Below, one piece after another: positions 25,499-35,304 of a DNA stretch of 64,000 bases; position 1 is the stretch's first letter, and the number at the start of each line of letters is the position of its first letter. The position numbers were made by a program, and so were the translations under genes. Location: NCBI GenBank assembly GCA_036023115.1, contig JAYKKT010000041.1, positions 2,621,001-2,685,000 on the forward strand, given 5' to 3'. This DNA is from Brasenia schreberi. Taxonomy: Eukaryota > Streptophyta > Magnoliopsida > Nymphaeales > Cabombaceae. The notes under the pieces were generated by a model, which saw only the letters and a list, made by a program, of their open reading frames with translations, did no database searches and was not told where the DNA came from.

Positions 25499-28400
25499 AT
25501 TAAATATAGACCCACATTATCTTATACCAAGCAAAAGGACAATTGGGTACCTGAATAATCGGTCTACTTGATGCTTAGTAATTTAAAGTGTGCTTGTTGC
25601 AATGAACATGTATCAAAAATAGATGAAACAATTATTTCTATAAGTTTTTTAACGAAAATACAGATGTTAATATTAGCTTAAGAGAGTTAGCCAAATCAAA
25701 AAAGTATATAAACTGTAAAAAATTGTTGATAATCGAAGGTTGAATCTCCAACGTTGCAATTCGTCAAATCGCCAAGATCTCAAAACATCCGAGTATGGAT
25801 GTCACACACAAAGAACACAATAAGAGTATCAAAAGATCACAAACAAGGAAGTCAAATCACAAACAAAGGTTATGCAAGACAGCATATTATTGTTATTGAA
25901 TGAGGCTCTATTTATAGAGCAAGAGCATTACAACAAGTAGAGAAGAAAGGGGAATAAGAGGAGCAAGTGTTGGCCAAGGGCTGGCTGGCCAGCAACTAGC
26001 AGTTGGATTCCAACGGCTAGTTGCTGGCCAGGCACTAGCCGTTGGCCAGCATGCCGTTGGAGGCTCTGGCCCTCCAATGGCTATGACAGCGGGCCCTAGT
26101 GGCCCACGCCATACACAAACAGTGCATGAACCCTAATGGCCCGTGCCACCCCTATTACAATTAACAATAAACCCCAATTTCTATTGACGTATTCAAAAGA
26201 ATGAAGTCAAAGAGGTCCTTAAATATGTAAAGGTTGATAAATTTGTTGGACCAGACAATATTCCTAGAAAAGTATGAAAAATCCTAGGAGAAATGGGTTC
26301 ACGTGGCTCACAAGACTATTTAATAAAATATGGAGAACCCAAAAGATGCCCAAGGAACAAAGAGCTAGTCCACTTACACCCATATAAGAACAAGGGAGAC
26401 ATTCAGAATTGTGTGAATTATCGAGGTATCAAGTTAATGAGTCATAATATGAAATTCTGAGAAAGAATTATCGAACGTAGGATAAGGCAAGTATTATGTA
26501 CAACAGAGAATCAATTTGGATTCATGCCCGACAGATCTACTATTGAAGCGATTCACCTATTGAGATGTCTTATGGAACATTTTAGAGCAAAAAAGAAGAA
26601 CCTTCACATGATATTTATTGGTCTAGAAAAAACTTATGATAGGGTGTCAAGAGATGTTCTTTAAAGAACCTTGAAAAAGAGAGGTATCCCATTGACTTAC
26701 ATAAATCTTATAAGATATATGTACGTTGGTGCAAAAATATATGTGAGGACGATTAAAGAAATGACAGTCCTTTAAAGTTAATATTGGGTTACATCAGGGA
26801 TCATTTTTAAGTCCATACTTATTTATATTGGTTTTGAGTTAACTGCTAGTATGGCACATGATAGGGATCTGTGGAAACAAAGAATACATATAGCCGACCC
26901 CATCTAGTATGGGAAAAGGCTTAGTTGTTGTTGTTGTTGCAATGAACAAAATATATGTAGATAGGGGAACTAGAAAACCATCAAGTTGTAAACATGGAGT
27001 TACAAAAGATGGTCTTGCAAGGAGACATCCCTTATTGGCATCAACATGGTGGAGCCCATTCAAATGGATGGGTCTCCATTTATCTCTTTGTGATGCCTCT
27101 TTCCACATGATACACATCTTGGTCCCAAGTATAGGTATCATATATAGTCACACATAAATTAACATACACATAGGCAATAAGTCACCAAGGCATCACCTAG
27201 TAGATTATGCTTTTCCAGAATAACATGAAGAGGGTAAGCCACCCAACCCTTTCTCTTTCTTCTTCTTCTTCTTCCTCTACTAAGGCGGAAGAAAGTGTAG
27301 AGGGGTTCTAAAATTTCTAAGTTTTGGCTAAAGGAAAAGCCTCTACATGCTTCAAGCTTGTTGTAAGGTGCATGCCTTTGTGCAGTACAAGTGCAGATCA
27401 GATCATATTTAGCATAACCTATTTATTGCTTACATAAACCCTCCACCTTATATCCCAATTGGTACCACTTGACAAGACCTGAGTAGACCTGGCCCTCACC
27501 AATAGCGAGTTGGTGCCCTGTTTCCAAATCACATGTATGGTTCACATTTAGCGTAATCCACTATTTGTTGTATACAGTATGACCTGATCTCTTCCCATGC
27601 AGTATCTAGTGTTTTTTACAGCACTAATTGTGCTTGAATATTATTATATAATACAACTAGAGTTAAGGAAATAATTCAATTTGAACCTCAAGGCAACACA
27701 TTGATATCAATGTAATTTGAAAAGCTAAGATTTGCTTAGGCTATACCAGAACCATGAAAAATCCAAAGCATAAGACATTAAGACTAAATGTGATTACATC
27801 AAGCATCAAAGGACATGTCTACAAGAAAGGGCACAGAAAAGCATCCAATTCTTAAGCCAGTGATTTTGGAATTTGGATAGTTCCGATAATATAGGACAAG
27901 ATTATCATGTTATGAGAGTAAGTTTAGCAAAATTACCTGGACAGTCGAAAACTAGGTAGTCATCATCCAAGTAGTGTTCTAGTTCTTCTTCTAACCAATC
28001 ATCAAGACTATCTTCCAAGTGCCTGAGCATTTAGTTAAGGATAACTACTACCAAAAAGGGAGAAAAGAGGAATAAATTCCACCATAATTTCAGAACTAAA
28101 AATACTATGAACTCTTCTGATGCAAAGCAAATTTTCAGATATAATCTTTGATGAACAGTTTTGAATCACCTCTAATGCAATTTCCACAGAACATCAAGGA
28201 TGCTAGTCATCGGTGTTGGTAGAATACAGGATAAATATGGTTAGGGAAACAAGAACGCACTCTTAGGTTGACAAGAATCAAGTGACCAAAAGAAACATTT
28301 GATTTGTATTTGCTAACTAACAGTGACAGTGAGTCTTTCCTTCAAGGCATGATAGCCTCATCCATCCCGTATAAAAAATAATTTAAAAAAAAATCGCCAC

Positions 28401-29162
28401 ATAAACCTACAAAGCAACAGCCCAATGCCCAACAGCTTCAATTTATAGCATTTCTAGTGCTAAACTAAACCACCCAATCATAACAAATTAATGTCCAGAA
28501 GAAGAGTCAACCCCTGCACAGAAACATAATAAAAAGCAAAACATTTCTTGCCAGCTTACCACTTGAAAGAAAACTTTCTGGTAAAAGATAAAAAATTAAG
28601 ATGACATATAAGGATACTCCATGCAGTATATAAGGGCGCCGTTCGGCCCCAATCCCGTCTCCTCCATAACATCTTCCAAGGTAATAAGTTCTCTAATATC
28701 TGAAATCAACCAATTAAGCCTTTCACTATCAAAAGACCAAGAAAACAGAACCCACAAGTTTGAATCATCAAAAGAGAAGAACTAATAATGGAGAAGAAAC
28801 TCACCTATAGCAACAGGGTAGTTAAAATTCTCAGCAGCAGGATCAAGGTTCACAATATTGACTGTACGCCCGATGGTTTCGCAGTGCTGATGCAAACTGG
28901 CACAATATGTTGACTGACCAAAAGGCGAAAATTTTGAGAAGACAGATTCACAGAAGAAATGGGCAAATAAATTCAATGTATGATGCCTAAACGTACAACA
29001 ACAACCTAAAGTATAAAGGCAGAAGAAACTGAAAGACTGAGAATGTCACCTAACGAAAGAAAACAATACCAACCTAAAGTATAGATGCAGAAGAAACGGA
29101 ACGACGGAGAACGTTACCTTCCCGCTTCCGGCAGGACCGATAACAATTTGGGCATAACCCAT
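12778..29162 (-). CDS. GPN3: GPN-loop GTPase 3 (GPN3), nine exons over 16.4 kb
   Basis: Exons on the minus strand: 29162-29118, 28913-28805, 28699-28618, 28022-27937, 20572-20469, 20381-20251, 20151-20058, 19870-19815 and 12898-12778. All introns are GT-AG and all phases agree, giving 828 nt and 275 aa, the usual family size. Seen motifs: G1 GPAGSGKST (residues 9-17), the diagnostic GPN tripeptide (69-71), DCPGQ (105-109, G3) and SKMD (173-176, G4); the C-terminus is acidic ([10 protein letters not shown]). Exon 6 ends ...GATGA before GTGGGT, chosen because only this donor restores the DD-YLNPD junction. GPN3 is known to work with GPN1 in assembly and nuclear import of RNA polymerase II. Introns 4 (7364 bp) and 8 (6916 bp) are stuffed with transposons. 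No disabling mutation is seen. Confidence 0.95.
13392..14070. mobile_element. Mutator-like MITE, 679 bp, inserted in the LINE RNase H
   Basis: The element is flanked by the identical decamer GAGTAATACC at 13382-13391 and 14071-14080, a length typical of Mutator-type target duplications. Its ends TATGTCACATGGGTGC and, inverted, TAAGTTACATAGACAC match at 10 of 16 positions. The interior is non-coding, with GGTGCGGGTGC-type and ACACGGTGTCG words. It interrupts the LINE RNase H between GNMMEKGYY and the C-terminal part. Confidence 0.75.
14445..15326 (-). mobile_element. RTE LINE insertion with inverted 5' segment
   Basis: The 3' tail (AAAAGGCTTAGTTGTTA in minus orientation) is at 14445-14475 and the minus-strand body runs to about 14707. 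The remainder (14708-15326) is in plus orientation. It begins at the family's 5' terminus (ACTCCGCCCATGTAAGG) and extends into the endonuclease start ([17 protein letters not shown]). The flanks ACTGTTTGGTTAA (14432-14444) and ACTGTTTAGTTAA (15327-15339) are a 13-bp target duplication with one mismatch. The host LINE frame (LTKQ) is duplicated by it. Confidence 0.85.
15653..15945 (+). pseudogene. Exon fragment of an unidentified plant protein, frameshifted
   Basis: An open stretch from about 15653 reads ...[17 protein letters not shown]... and ends in the conserved-looking block [15 protein letters not shown], then [14 protein letters not shown], before TGA at about 15891. After a one-base shift the sequence continues [14 protein letters not shown] recall blocks like this from plant nuclear proteins but cannot name the family. 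The upstream segment 15450-15650 ([18 protein letters not shown]) may belong to it in another frame. It sits in GPN3 intron 8 opposite to GPN3, so it is probably a captured or retroposed exon fragment. Confidence 0.4.
16042..16336 (+). pseudogene. Possible C-terminal remnant of a hAT-type transposase
   Basis: Two overlapping frames read [19 protein letters not shown], then [13 protein letters not shown], then a strongly acidic tail ([19 protein letters not shown]... DDPNYNM) before TAA at 16334-16336. Plant hAT/DUF659 transposases often end with a 'DPI-L-(D/E)...W' block followed by such an acidic tail. A frameshift at about 16205 separates the two parts. The assignment rests on this resemblance only. 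Confidence 0.4.
16554..17190 (+). mobile_element. Copia retrotransposon 3' end: RNase H region, degenerate
   Basis: The plus strand encodes [20 protein letters not shown] and [18 protein letters not shown], then [15 protein letters not shown] and, after several stops, [17 protein letters not shown]. These are standard Copia RNase H blocks. They lead to the polypurine tract GAAGGGGAG at 17182-17190 and the LTR. The RT and everything upstream are absent; homology begins close to a TACGATACG-rich stretch at 16510-16550. Confidence 0.8.
17191..17687 (+). repeat. Copia 3' LTR with duplicated promoter segment
   Basis: TGTTAGAGATTG follows the polypurine tract directly and the unit ends near 17687 (CAGCAACA; exact end uncertain). 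Inside it, about 127 bp are present twice, at 17264-17390 and 17409-17535 (offset 145). Each copy has a TATA-like TTATAAATAG, at 17361-17370 and 17506-17515. The copies differ at only a few positions, so the duplication is fairly recent. Confidence 0.8.
18911..19088. repeat. Tandem duplication of 88-90 bp inside the LINE remnant
   Basis: TGAACGTTCTCCAGGTTCCC starts at 18911 and again at 18999, and both units end in a TGGGCTTG-like phrase. The copies have diverged, mostly in the central third. Confidence 0.85.
21106..23919 (+). mobile_element. Complete non-coding LTR retrotransposon (LARD-like), 2.8 kb
   Basis: The LTRs are 21106-21468 (363 bp) and 23573-23919 (347 bp), both starting TGTT and ending TTTACA. 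The 5-bp target duplication TACCT is exact (21101-21105 and 23920-23924). Immediately after the 5' LTR, TGGTATCAGAGC (21469-21480) is the primer-binding site for initiator tRNA-Met. The internal 2.1 kb is T-rich and has no gag or pol blocks, so the element needs proteins from elsewhere. Each LTR has a CTCTATAAATACTCC promoter (about 21273 in the 5' LTR). It lies in GPN3 intron 4, opposite to GPN3. Confidence 0.92.
21469..21480 (+). other. Primer-binding site, initiator tRNA-Met type
   Basis: TGGTATCAGAGC directly abuts the 5' LTR end (ACA) and is the standard plant retrotransposon primer site complementary to the 3' end of tRNA-iMet. Confidence 0.92.
24231..25130 (-). mobile_element. Old RTE LINE remnant with internal gap
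   Basis: The 3' end of the RTE family is recognisable at 24231-24325 (minus strand; AACAACTAAGTCATTTTCCA in plus). RT sequence follows at 24712-25130, matching in order the copy at 52937-55975 (inverse of [12 protein letters not shown] and NKGDIQN segments). About 950 bp of RT/C-terminus is missing and replaced by about 390 bp of other sequence containing a CCTGTATCGTATAGG-like motif. It is heavily mutated. Confidence 0.75.
25436..25499. repeat. (TA)n(TG)n microsatellite
   Basis: A TA array of about 40 bp is followed by about 10 TG units. Confidence 0.95.
25609..26938 (+). mobile_element. RTE LINE, 5'-truncated, interrupted by a solo LTR
   Basis: The plus strand carries the RT region from the NVSIS-like segment through [15 protein letters not shown] to the 3' tail AAAAGGCTTAGTTGTTG. 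There are many stops, including in the LEKTYDRV region. GCAATGAACA at 25599-25608 and 26939-26948 flanks it as a target duplication, possibly longer because the TTG tail is ambiguous. A 453-bp solo LTR sits within it. Confidence 0.85.
25714..26166 (-). mobile_element. Solo LTR of the LARD-like family (same family as 21106-23919)
   Basis: Read on the minus strand it starts TGTTAATTGTAATAG and ends in ACA. It shares with the LTRs at 21106/23573 the ATTAGGGCC phrase, the TATA region and the end block CAACCTTCGATTATCAACAA. ATAAAC flanks both sides (25708-25713 and 26167-26172) as the target duplication. There is no internal region, so it arose by LTR-LTR recombination or was deleted. Confidence 0.88.
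26949..27936. other. Rest of GPN3 intron 4, nothing recognised
   Basis: This is intronic sequence without recognisable coding or element ends. A CT-rich run lies at 27249-27285. Confidence 0.5.
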
Positions 29163-29640
29163 GATGAGGGCTCAGTTCCGACGGCGACTCCCGAACCCAA
29201 ATAACCTAACGGAGTTGAGGATGGCGACGATGGCGTAAGCAGAGCACCAGACTGCGATTTCAAACAGCTTCCTGCGGATGACAAAGAATTGTCGCAATAC
29301 GATTCATTAACTCAAATGAAACAATACAAGTCGTCCAAAAACAAAGCATATGGCAAATTAACATCCTTCAGAAATCGAAACACGAAGAAAACCTAGAAAA
29401 TATGCCCGGGCTAAAACCCTTCTGAAATGCGAAAAACCCTAATACCAAGCTTATAGGTAGAAGTTATGAGACGGGAATCGAAAAAGGCGAACTTGGGGGA
29501 TATCATGAGAGAACAAAATTGTTAAATGAAATAGAAAAGATGAAAGGTCTTCACTTAATTAGGTGCGATGAGTTTGATACCTCCCACGCATCCTCTGAGA
29601 ATGAGAGAGAGAGGAGGGAAAGGAAACTGGACTTTTGAGG
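29163..29640. promoter_or_regulatory. Presumed GPN3 5' leader and promoter region
   Basis: This is the sequence directly upstream of the GPN3 start on the minus strand. No clear TATA box or other element was identified. It is assigned by position only. Confidence 0.4.
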
Positions 29641-30189
29641 CAAACTAATTGGAGGCAAAAGGGGCGAAGACAGAACCGTATGTTTACGCAATCGGGTCTA
29701 ATCTCGGACTCGGTTTCTGATAGGTGTAACAAACAGCAGACATCTCATTTTGTGTGGGAAGAAAAACTTGAGAATTCATCAGACACGACACGAAAATCGA
29801 CAAGAGAAGCTGTGATCCTCTTCAGCTGCAGCCAAAAGAAAAATAAGGTTTTTTTCAGGTTGACCTGTTTCCACACTAACACATCAGTGAAACGATCCAA
29901 AGCACTAAATCAACAGCAACAGTTACAAAAACATGACGACACAAAGTCCGTGTCCACCCAAAAGCGACACCAAGAAAAATCAGGCGACGTTCTTGTTGAC
30001 AAGTTTAGACACGAACATGAAATGATAAACAAGAACACAACCTAAAACACGAAACTGCGGTTGAAACTTAAGCATACATAAATGCTTCACTCTTCACTAC
30101 AAAGTCAAGAAACCCGATCCTAATTAGACCAGACTATCTAGACTAGTCATAAATGGAAAGTAAGCTCCTTTTTATGATACAATGAAAAG

Positions 30190-30290
30190 GCCAATGCACG
30201 ATGCATGACCCTGGTACCAAACTCATGACCTTCAACTTGTGAGTTAACCCCTCAACCAGGTGAGCTATTGCTATTTGGTGAGCATATCTT
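30190..30290 (-). mobile_element. tRNA-derived SINE, copy 1 (minus)
   Basis: On the minus strand a tRNA-like head reads TAGCTCACCTGGTTGAGG (box A-like), then ACTCACAAGTTGAAGGTCAT and GAGTTTGGTACC (degenerate box B). The same head occurs at 32912-33028 and 62767-62884. The boundaries are approximate. Confidence 0.55.
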
Positions 30291-30375
30291 TTCTTAACAA
30301 GGTTTTGTGAGGACTCCAATTATAAAATGTTGAAGGCTAGAAAATTTTAAAAAGAGAAGAAAATATATGCTTAAT

Positions 30376-31257
30376 ATTAAATTGAAGTTGTTTAACATAT
30401 TGACTAGTTATTAATGAATCAGTGGGCATCGGGATTGTGTGTGTGCACATACACACATAGGTGTTCAAGTATGTATTGAAGAACTTCATGAACTGATACA
30501 ACAACGACAACAACAACTAAGACTTTTTACATACTAGACGGGATCGGCTACATGGATTCTTTATTTCTACTAGCAGTTAACTCACAAATAACTAGATCAT
30601 TCTTTATTGTTTCTTGCTAACACTTTTGTGGTTATCCTCTACCTCTTTTAATACTTCCCAAATTTAGTTTTTCATACCTTCTTAAAGGTTCTTCTTTTGA
30701 TATTCTTTGTATATGTCCAAACCATCTTAAATGATATTCTCTTATTTTATCCTCTATTGGTGTTACTCTTAATTTGTTTCTAATAACCTCATTATGTATA
30801 CGGTCTTTTCTTGTATGACCACTCATCCATCTCAACATAACTTCATGAAATGATGACAACCAATTTTAAATTGAAGTTGTTTAACATATTGACTAGTCAT
30901 TAATGAATCAGCGGGCTTCGGGATTGGGTGCGTGCACTTACACACATAGGTATTCGAGTATGTATTGAAGAACTTCATGAACTCATGACAACCAATTTTA
31001 AATTGAAGTTGTTTAACATATTGACTAGTCATTAATGAATCAGCGGGCTTCGGGATTGGGTGCGTGCACTTACACACATAGGTGTTTGAGTATGTATTGA
31101 AGAACTTCATGAACTCATGACAACCAATTTTAAATTGAAGTTGTTTAACATATTGACTAGTCATTAATGAATCAGCGGGCATCGGGATTGTGTGCGTGCA
31201 CATACACACATAGGTGTTCGAGTATGTATTGAAGAACTTCATGAACTCATGACAACC
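30376..31257. repeat. 132-bp tandem repeat array (about four units) split by an RTE insertion
   Basis: Units start at 30861, 30993 and 31125 with exact 132-bp spacing, beginning CAATTTTAAATTGAAG and ending ATGAACTCATGACAAC. A further unit at about 30376-30497 is separated from the rest by the LINE at 30498-30838. Because 132 is divisible by three, a repetitive 151-codon frame runs through the units on the minus strand (31287-30832); it is not taken as a gene. Confidence 0.9.
30498..30838 (-). mobile_element. 5'-truncated RTE LINE (341 bp) inside the tandem array
   Basis: The 3' tail is at the left (CAACAACAACTAAGACTTTT in plus). The body encodes the C-terminal RTE segment ([19 protein letters not shown]) on the minus strand. 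AACTTCATGAACTGAT (30482-30497) and AACTTCATGAAATGAT (30839-30854) form a 16-bp target duplication with one mismatch, so it landed in a pre-existing repeat unit. Confidence 0.9.
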
Positions 31258-32910
31258 AATTTTCATTGCCAGCTCTACTACGATCATCTACTTGGTAGAC
31301 AATGTCCATATCTTCCCAATAGCGCACACTCAAGTTTCTCAATGATGAGTAGTAGACTAGAAATGGCCGGTTCCGATTCCCTTGAAAAATGGAACCGGAA
31401 CTGAATGAGTAGTTGACCCCATTTCTCACCGGCTAGGACTTTTCGAGATTCTGACCTTGTTCGATATCCTTAATTATCTTGCGTAGAACACTCAACTTGT
31501 TCATCCTGCTTGCTAAGATGCTGTTGATGGGCCTGGTCAAGTGTTCTCATGGGGTACTTGCCCACTCATAAGTGGGTGCAATCATGTCAACCCACTTAAA
31601 ACCCCGAGATGGGTGCAACCTATCATCCCACTTAAGATAAGGCTTTTACATGGGGTGACCTTATTGGAGGTTGGAATGATGATTTGCAATCGATTCAGGA
31701 GCTGCAAAGCTCCTGGTATATGCCTCAAAAAGTTGGCCAAGATTGAGCGGCAACTTCAATTGCATGCCTCTGCTTCTCAGCTAGTGACTCTTGTTCTTAC
31801 ATCGTGGTTAAACAATTGCCAACCATAGTTAGCATAGTCTCTTTCATGAGTTGTAAAAGAGTGTATGAAGTCATTCCTCAAGAGTTGGTTTCAATTGTTT
31901 GGGATGTGAAGCATAAGATTGATCAGACTAATGATATGACACCAGTACGTGATTGGTTGTGAATAGGTAAATTATGGTGATGGCTAGTATCAAAACCATG
32001 TGAAGCCATTGAATACTTTCGATCAGATTGTGTTCGTCTGTACTACCTAGAACAAAAAATCATAGTACTCTATTGAGTATGCTAAAGAATGTGTTGTCAT
32101 TATGAACAACTCTATTCGAATGGTATGAATAGACCCACTATATATGTGTATGAAGCGCGGGACATGTTAGAATGAGAAGGTATGAATAAGGCTCAAGCAA
32201 CAGTCTCAAGTCCTTGGGAATCCGTTTAAGCCTGTCCCAATGCCTTCTGTGGTAGGCCTAGGATGATAAGAATTGATTGCAATGGTATTCATGATGAACA
32301 AAATAGAACCCAGGAGGAGCAACAACTATCTCGTTAATCGTAGAGAAGCTATGATAAATGACTATAGCTACTGATAAATATTCTTAGGGTGGAAAGAAGT
32401 GAACAAAACTTTGATTCCCGATGTCTGTCTTCCCTGTGATCTTCTCTTTCATCAAGGTGGTAACAGATGAGTTATCCTTCACTTTCATCAGCACGTCTTC
32501 TAACTTTAGTCTTCCATCATCCAGTTTCTATCATTATTGCGTCTTGAAGATAGCCTCACTCTTCTCACTTTCATGTGTCAGCTGCCATTAACAGCCTTCA
32601 AGACCTCGGTTTTTTCTTGTAATTGGCCGATTTCAGGTATCTCAAGTGCCACTCGATTATCCTCGGATGTAGGCGATAACAGTATGTTAGGCCTCATGCA
32701 CTCTTTGTAACAAAAAAAAGATTGTTGAATTTGTCTATATATTTTAAAACAGATTTATCAAAACTTTCTTCTTTTTTGAAGGGGGAGGGGGCGGTTTGGA
32801 GGGCTCATGCAAGGCCTCTTAAAAACAATTGCAATTTTGTTAGAAATGTCAAAACTGTTTAAACCTCTATATGATTTGCATAAGAATATCATAAACCTTG
32901 AATATCCATT
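31258..32910. other. Spacer, nothing firmly recognised
   Basis: It contains short, interrupted plus-strand frames around 31540-32100 (for example a 95-codon ORF at 31541-31828) that have the texture of decayed retroelement gag, but no diagnostic motif was found. A GGTTCCGATTCC...GGAACCGG stretch is at 31368-31400. Confidence 0.4.
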
Positions 32911-32911
32911 T

Positions 32912-33028
32912 TCTCTTTTTTGGTAGTAAGAGGAGGTCACAGCCATATACACGCCTCATCATGAAACTCACGACCTTCATCTTGTGAGTTGAACCCCAAG
33001 CCAGGTGAGGTATTTCTCTTTGTGCAAA
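32912..33028 (-). mobile_element. tRNA-derived SINE, copy 2 (minus)
   Basis: It shares with the copies at 30190 and 62767 the minus-strand head CTCACCTGGCTTGGGGTTCA, then ACTCACAAGATGAAGGTCGT. The opposite end (TTACTACCAAAAAA) is an A-run preceded by a short TACC motif. Box B is degenerate. Confidence 0.55.
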
Positions 33029-33175
33029 AGCTTGAAATTTGGATTTTACCAATACATGTACCTTGCTTTACTAGTATCCATGTTCATTTGTGGCGAAAGG
33101 CATTGGTGATAACTTACTGTGAACCTAATAAACCTCACACCCCATTTTTATTACTCCACCTTGTAAATTGTCGAG

Positions 33176-33449
33176 TAGAGATGGAAAATCTAGTCTGATG
33201 GGTCGGGTAACCTCAGTTTGGGTAAAAAATAGGGCAACCCAGATCCGACTCAATTTTTCTTCGATCACATTCTTTAAACTAAGAACGGACCCAGTTCATC
33301 CAAGTCAACCTGTCTATGACCCAGCCCCAGTCTAAATCTAACCAGGGGTACTTTGGGCAGACCTGGACCCGGATAGTGTGCTGAATCCTAATCCAAAAAC
33401 TGTCTTTTTGGGGCGGGTTCAAGTTGTTAGTCCAAATTTGTCATCCCTA
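33176..33449. mobile_element. hAT-like non-autonomous element, 274 bp
   Basis: The left end is TAGAGATGGAAAATC and the right end, read inverted, is TAGGGATGACAAATT. The flanking octamers TTGTCGAG (33168-33175) and TTGTTGAA (33450-33457) match at six of eight positions. The interior is CGGGT/ACCCG-rich and non-coding. Confidence 0.6.
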
Positions 33450-33889
33450 TTGTTGAAGTCAAATTACTTGGATATTGATTATAATTATTTCCAAAAGGTG
33501 AATATCTAACTTATTTCATTGTTTTTCTTGCAATTGAGAAAAGAAAATGTTGAGAAAAACTTCTCATTTAAATTCCTTTCCTTTTCTCTAACACACAAGC
33601 AAAGTATATTGAATCCATATATTCCGTCATATTTGAAATTAACCATTTATTTTGTATAAGCAACCAAGACAGCTTATTTATCCCTGCATAACACAGTGCA
33701 GATCTACAATGAATCGGGAAGTTCTGAAACTCGATATAATAACTATAGGTGACTGTTGAATTCGTGGGCTATAATACATTATTTCCCCGTTCTAGACAAT
33801 CCAATGGACTAGTATTGATGCCACAGTAAAAATTAACTCATTAACTATGAGATCTACTTAGGGGTGTCAAATCAAGTCAACTTCTGAGG

Positions 33890-34035
33890 TACGGGTGGTT
33901 CTAGTTCAACAACAAGGTCTCCAGTTCGAATCTTGTGGAATGGAGAAAACCGGTGCTAGGAGAGCTTTACTCCCAAGGCAGACCTGCCTGGTTCGAACCA
34001 GATTAGGCCGGGTCATTGTGTGCTTCTAGATATGG
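33890..34035 (+). mobile_element. Possible tRNA-like SINE fragment
   Basis: GGTGGTTCTAGTTC (box A-like) is followed by TCCAGTTCGAATCTTG (box B-like) and then a GTGCTAGGAGAGC/GGTTCGAACC tail. No target duplication or A/T tail was identified, so this is a weak call. Confidence 0.3.
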
Positions 34036-34646
34036 TGGTTTAGAACAAAAAGAGAAAAACACAGTCGACACATTCGACTTGAAAGAAGGCTTGGTTTGGG
34101 TTTAGGTCGTGGTTAGGAGCAAGCCACCATGAAAGATTTAATGAGAGTTAAGTTGATGTCATAATTCAGAGCAATCGTAGTCAAGTGGGGCCCTATAATA
34201 CCAAGAGGGTGTTTGGTAGCAGGGCCAGGGCCTGCGGTCCCAGCAAAATGCTCCTTTTCAAACGCGGGCCATGCTTCTTACTAGGGAAATAAGGCCCATG
34301 GCCCTCCTTTTGTACGTAAAAGCAGCCAACCCTTGAACTTGGGCCTTTGGAACTGGGGCTTGTTATCAAACACCACCAAAAGGGCACACTTCATGAAGTT
34401 TCCTGCTAAAAATGACGCCTGCCGATAAATGGCAGGGCACAATCCCAACCTGGGTCCATCACTTTAGCACCCATCCATAAGTTAGGGACCTGATCTTTCC
34501 TGAAAGGGTACGTTAACGGACCCAATTAATGAAAAGTACCGGTGCACATGACCCATTTGATAAGGATCCATGCTTGATATGAATGAGTCCAGCTTCAGAT
34601 CAAGCAGTGTTGAAAACTAAGATTAGATGCAACTCGGCTCGACTCG
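34036..34646. other. Spacer, nothing recognised
   Basis: A GGCCC-rich stretch (34190-34390) resembles degenerate transposon sequence, but neither ends nor coding motifs were seen. Confidence 0.4.
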
Positions 34647-34789
34647 GTGCTTATAGGTGGTGCTCACTTGGTAGAATTGGCCACTAGCAGACCTTCGGAT
34701 GGATCCAAACCAATTTCTTCTCTTGGGGAAGTACTAAATTGGCGTCACCCAGTAAAAAATTGGGTTCACAAATTTAATACCAAATGCTT

Positions 34790-35060
34790 AGGGATGGCAT
34801 ACACAAACTTAGGTACTCTTCTCTTGTGTTGCGACTTCATCTTGCAAGAAAACCCAAGCATCAGTTGTACTCGTGAACCAAACATAGAACCATGGTTATA
34901 AACTCATGTTGATCTAGTCTTAACCAAACCAAACCAAAATAACCAAAATTGATTGAAATTTGAAAACCAAACCCAAACCGAATTGTATAGGTAATAAAAC
35001 AGAAGCAAATTGAATCAAATCCGGTTTACTCTTTAATATATATATATATATATATATGTT
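34790..35060. repeat. Dispersed repeat, copy 1; copy 2 at 37285-37580
   Basis: A run from CTTCTCTTGTGTTGCGACTT through GTTGATCTAGTCTT to a terminal (TA)n is shared in the same order with 37285-37580. The second copy contains the complete left end of a hAT-like element where this copy has a gap. Confidence 0.8.
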
Positions 35061-35304
35061 GGCAATCACATAAAAGCGAGAGGTTGCTGCTTAATCAATC
35101 ACATACATAGTGGCAAGAAAGAAAGATGTACAAATGAAGGCGCAAATCTTATGTATGATTCTTGAAATGAAATTTCCAAATGAATTAAACGTAATTCTCA
35201 TAAAAATGGCTTACCAGAACAATGGAAATAAACCTCTTGATGACCACTTTTAAACCTCTTACCTGGAAACCAAACTGAAATCAAAGCCAACATCAAGCCT
35301 TCTT

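Noticed and set aside
29635..30045. 136-codon plus-strand ORF next to the GPN3 promoter
   Set aside because: No recognisable domain, odd composition (many Lys/Gln/Thr) and no splice context; probably chance.
30861..31257. CRISPR-like array
   Set aside because: The units are contiguous 132-bp tandem repeats without variable spacers, in a plant nuclear genome.
30832..31287. 151-codon ORF with internal peptide repeats
   Set aside because: Generated by the 132-bp tandem array, whose period is a multiple of three.
31541..32100. Retroelement gag gene
   Set aside because: The texture suggests a decayed gag, but no zinc knuckle or other diagnostic motif was found.
33890..34035. Functional tRNA gene
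   Set aside because: The box A/B-like motifs do not fold into a full cloverleaf by eye; at best a SINE fragment.
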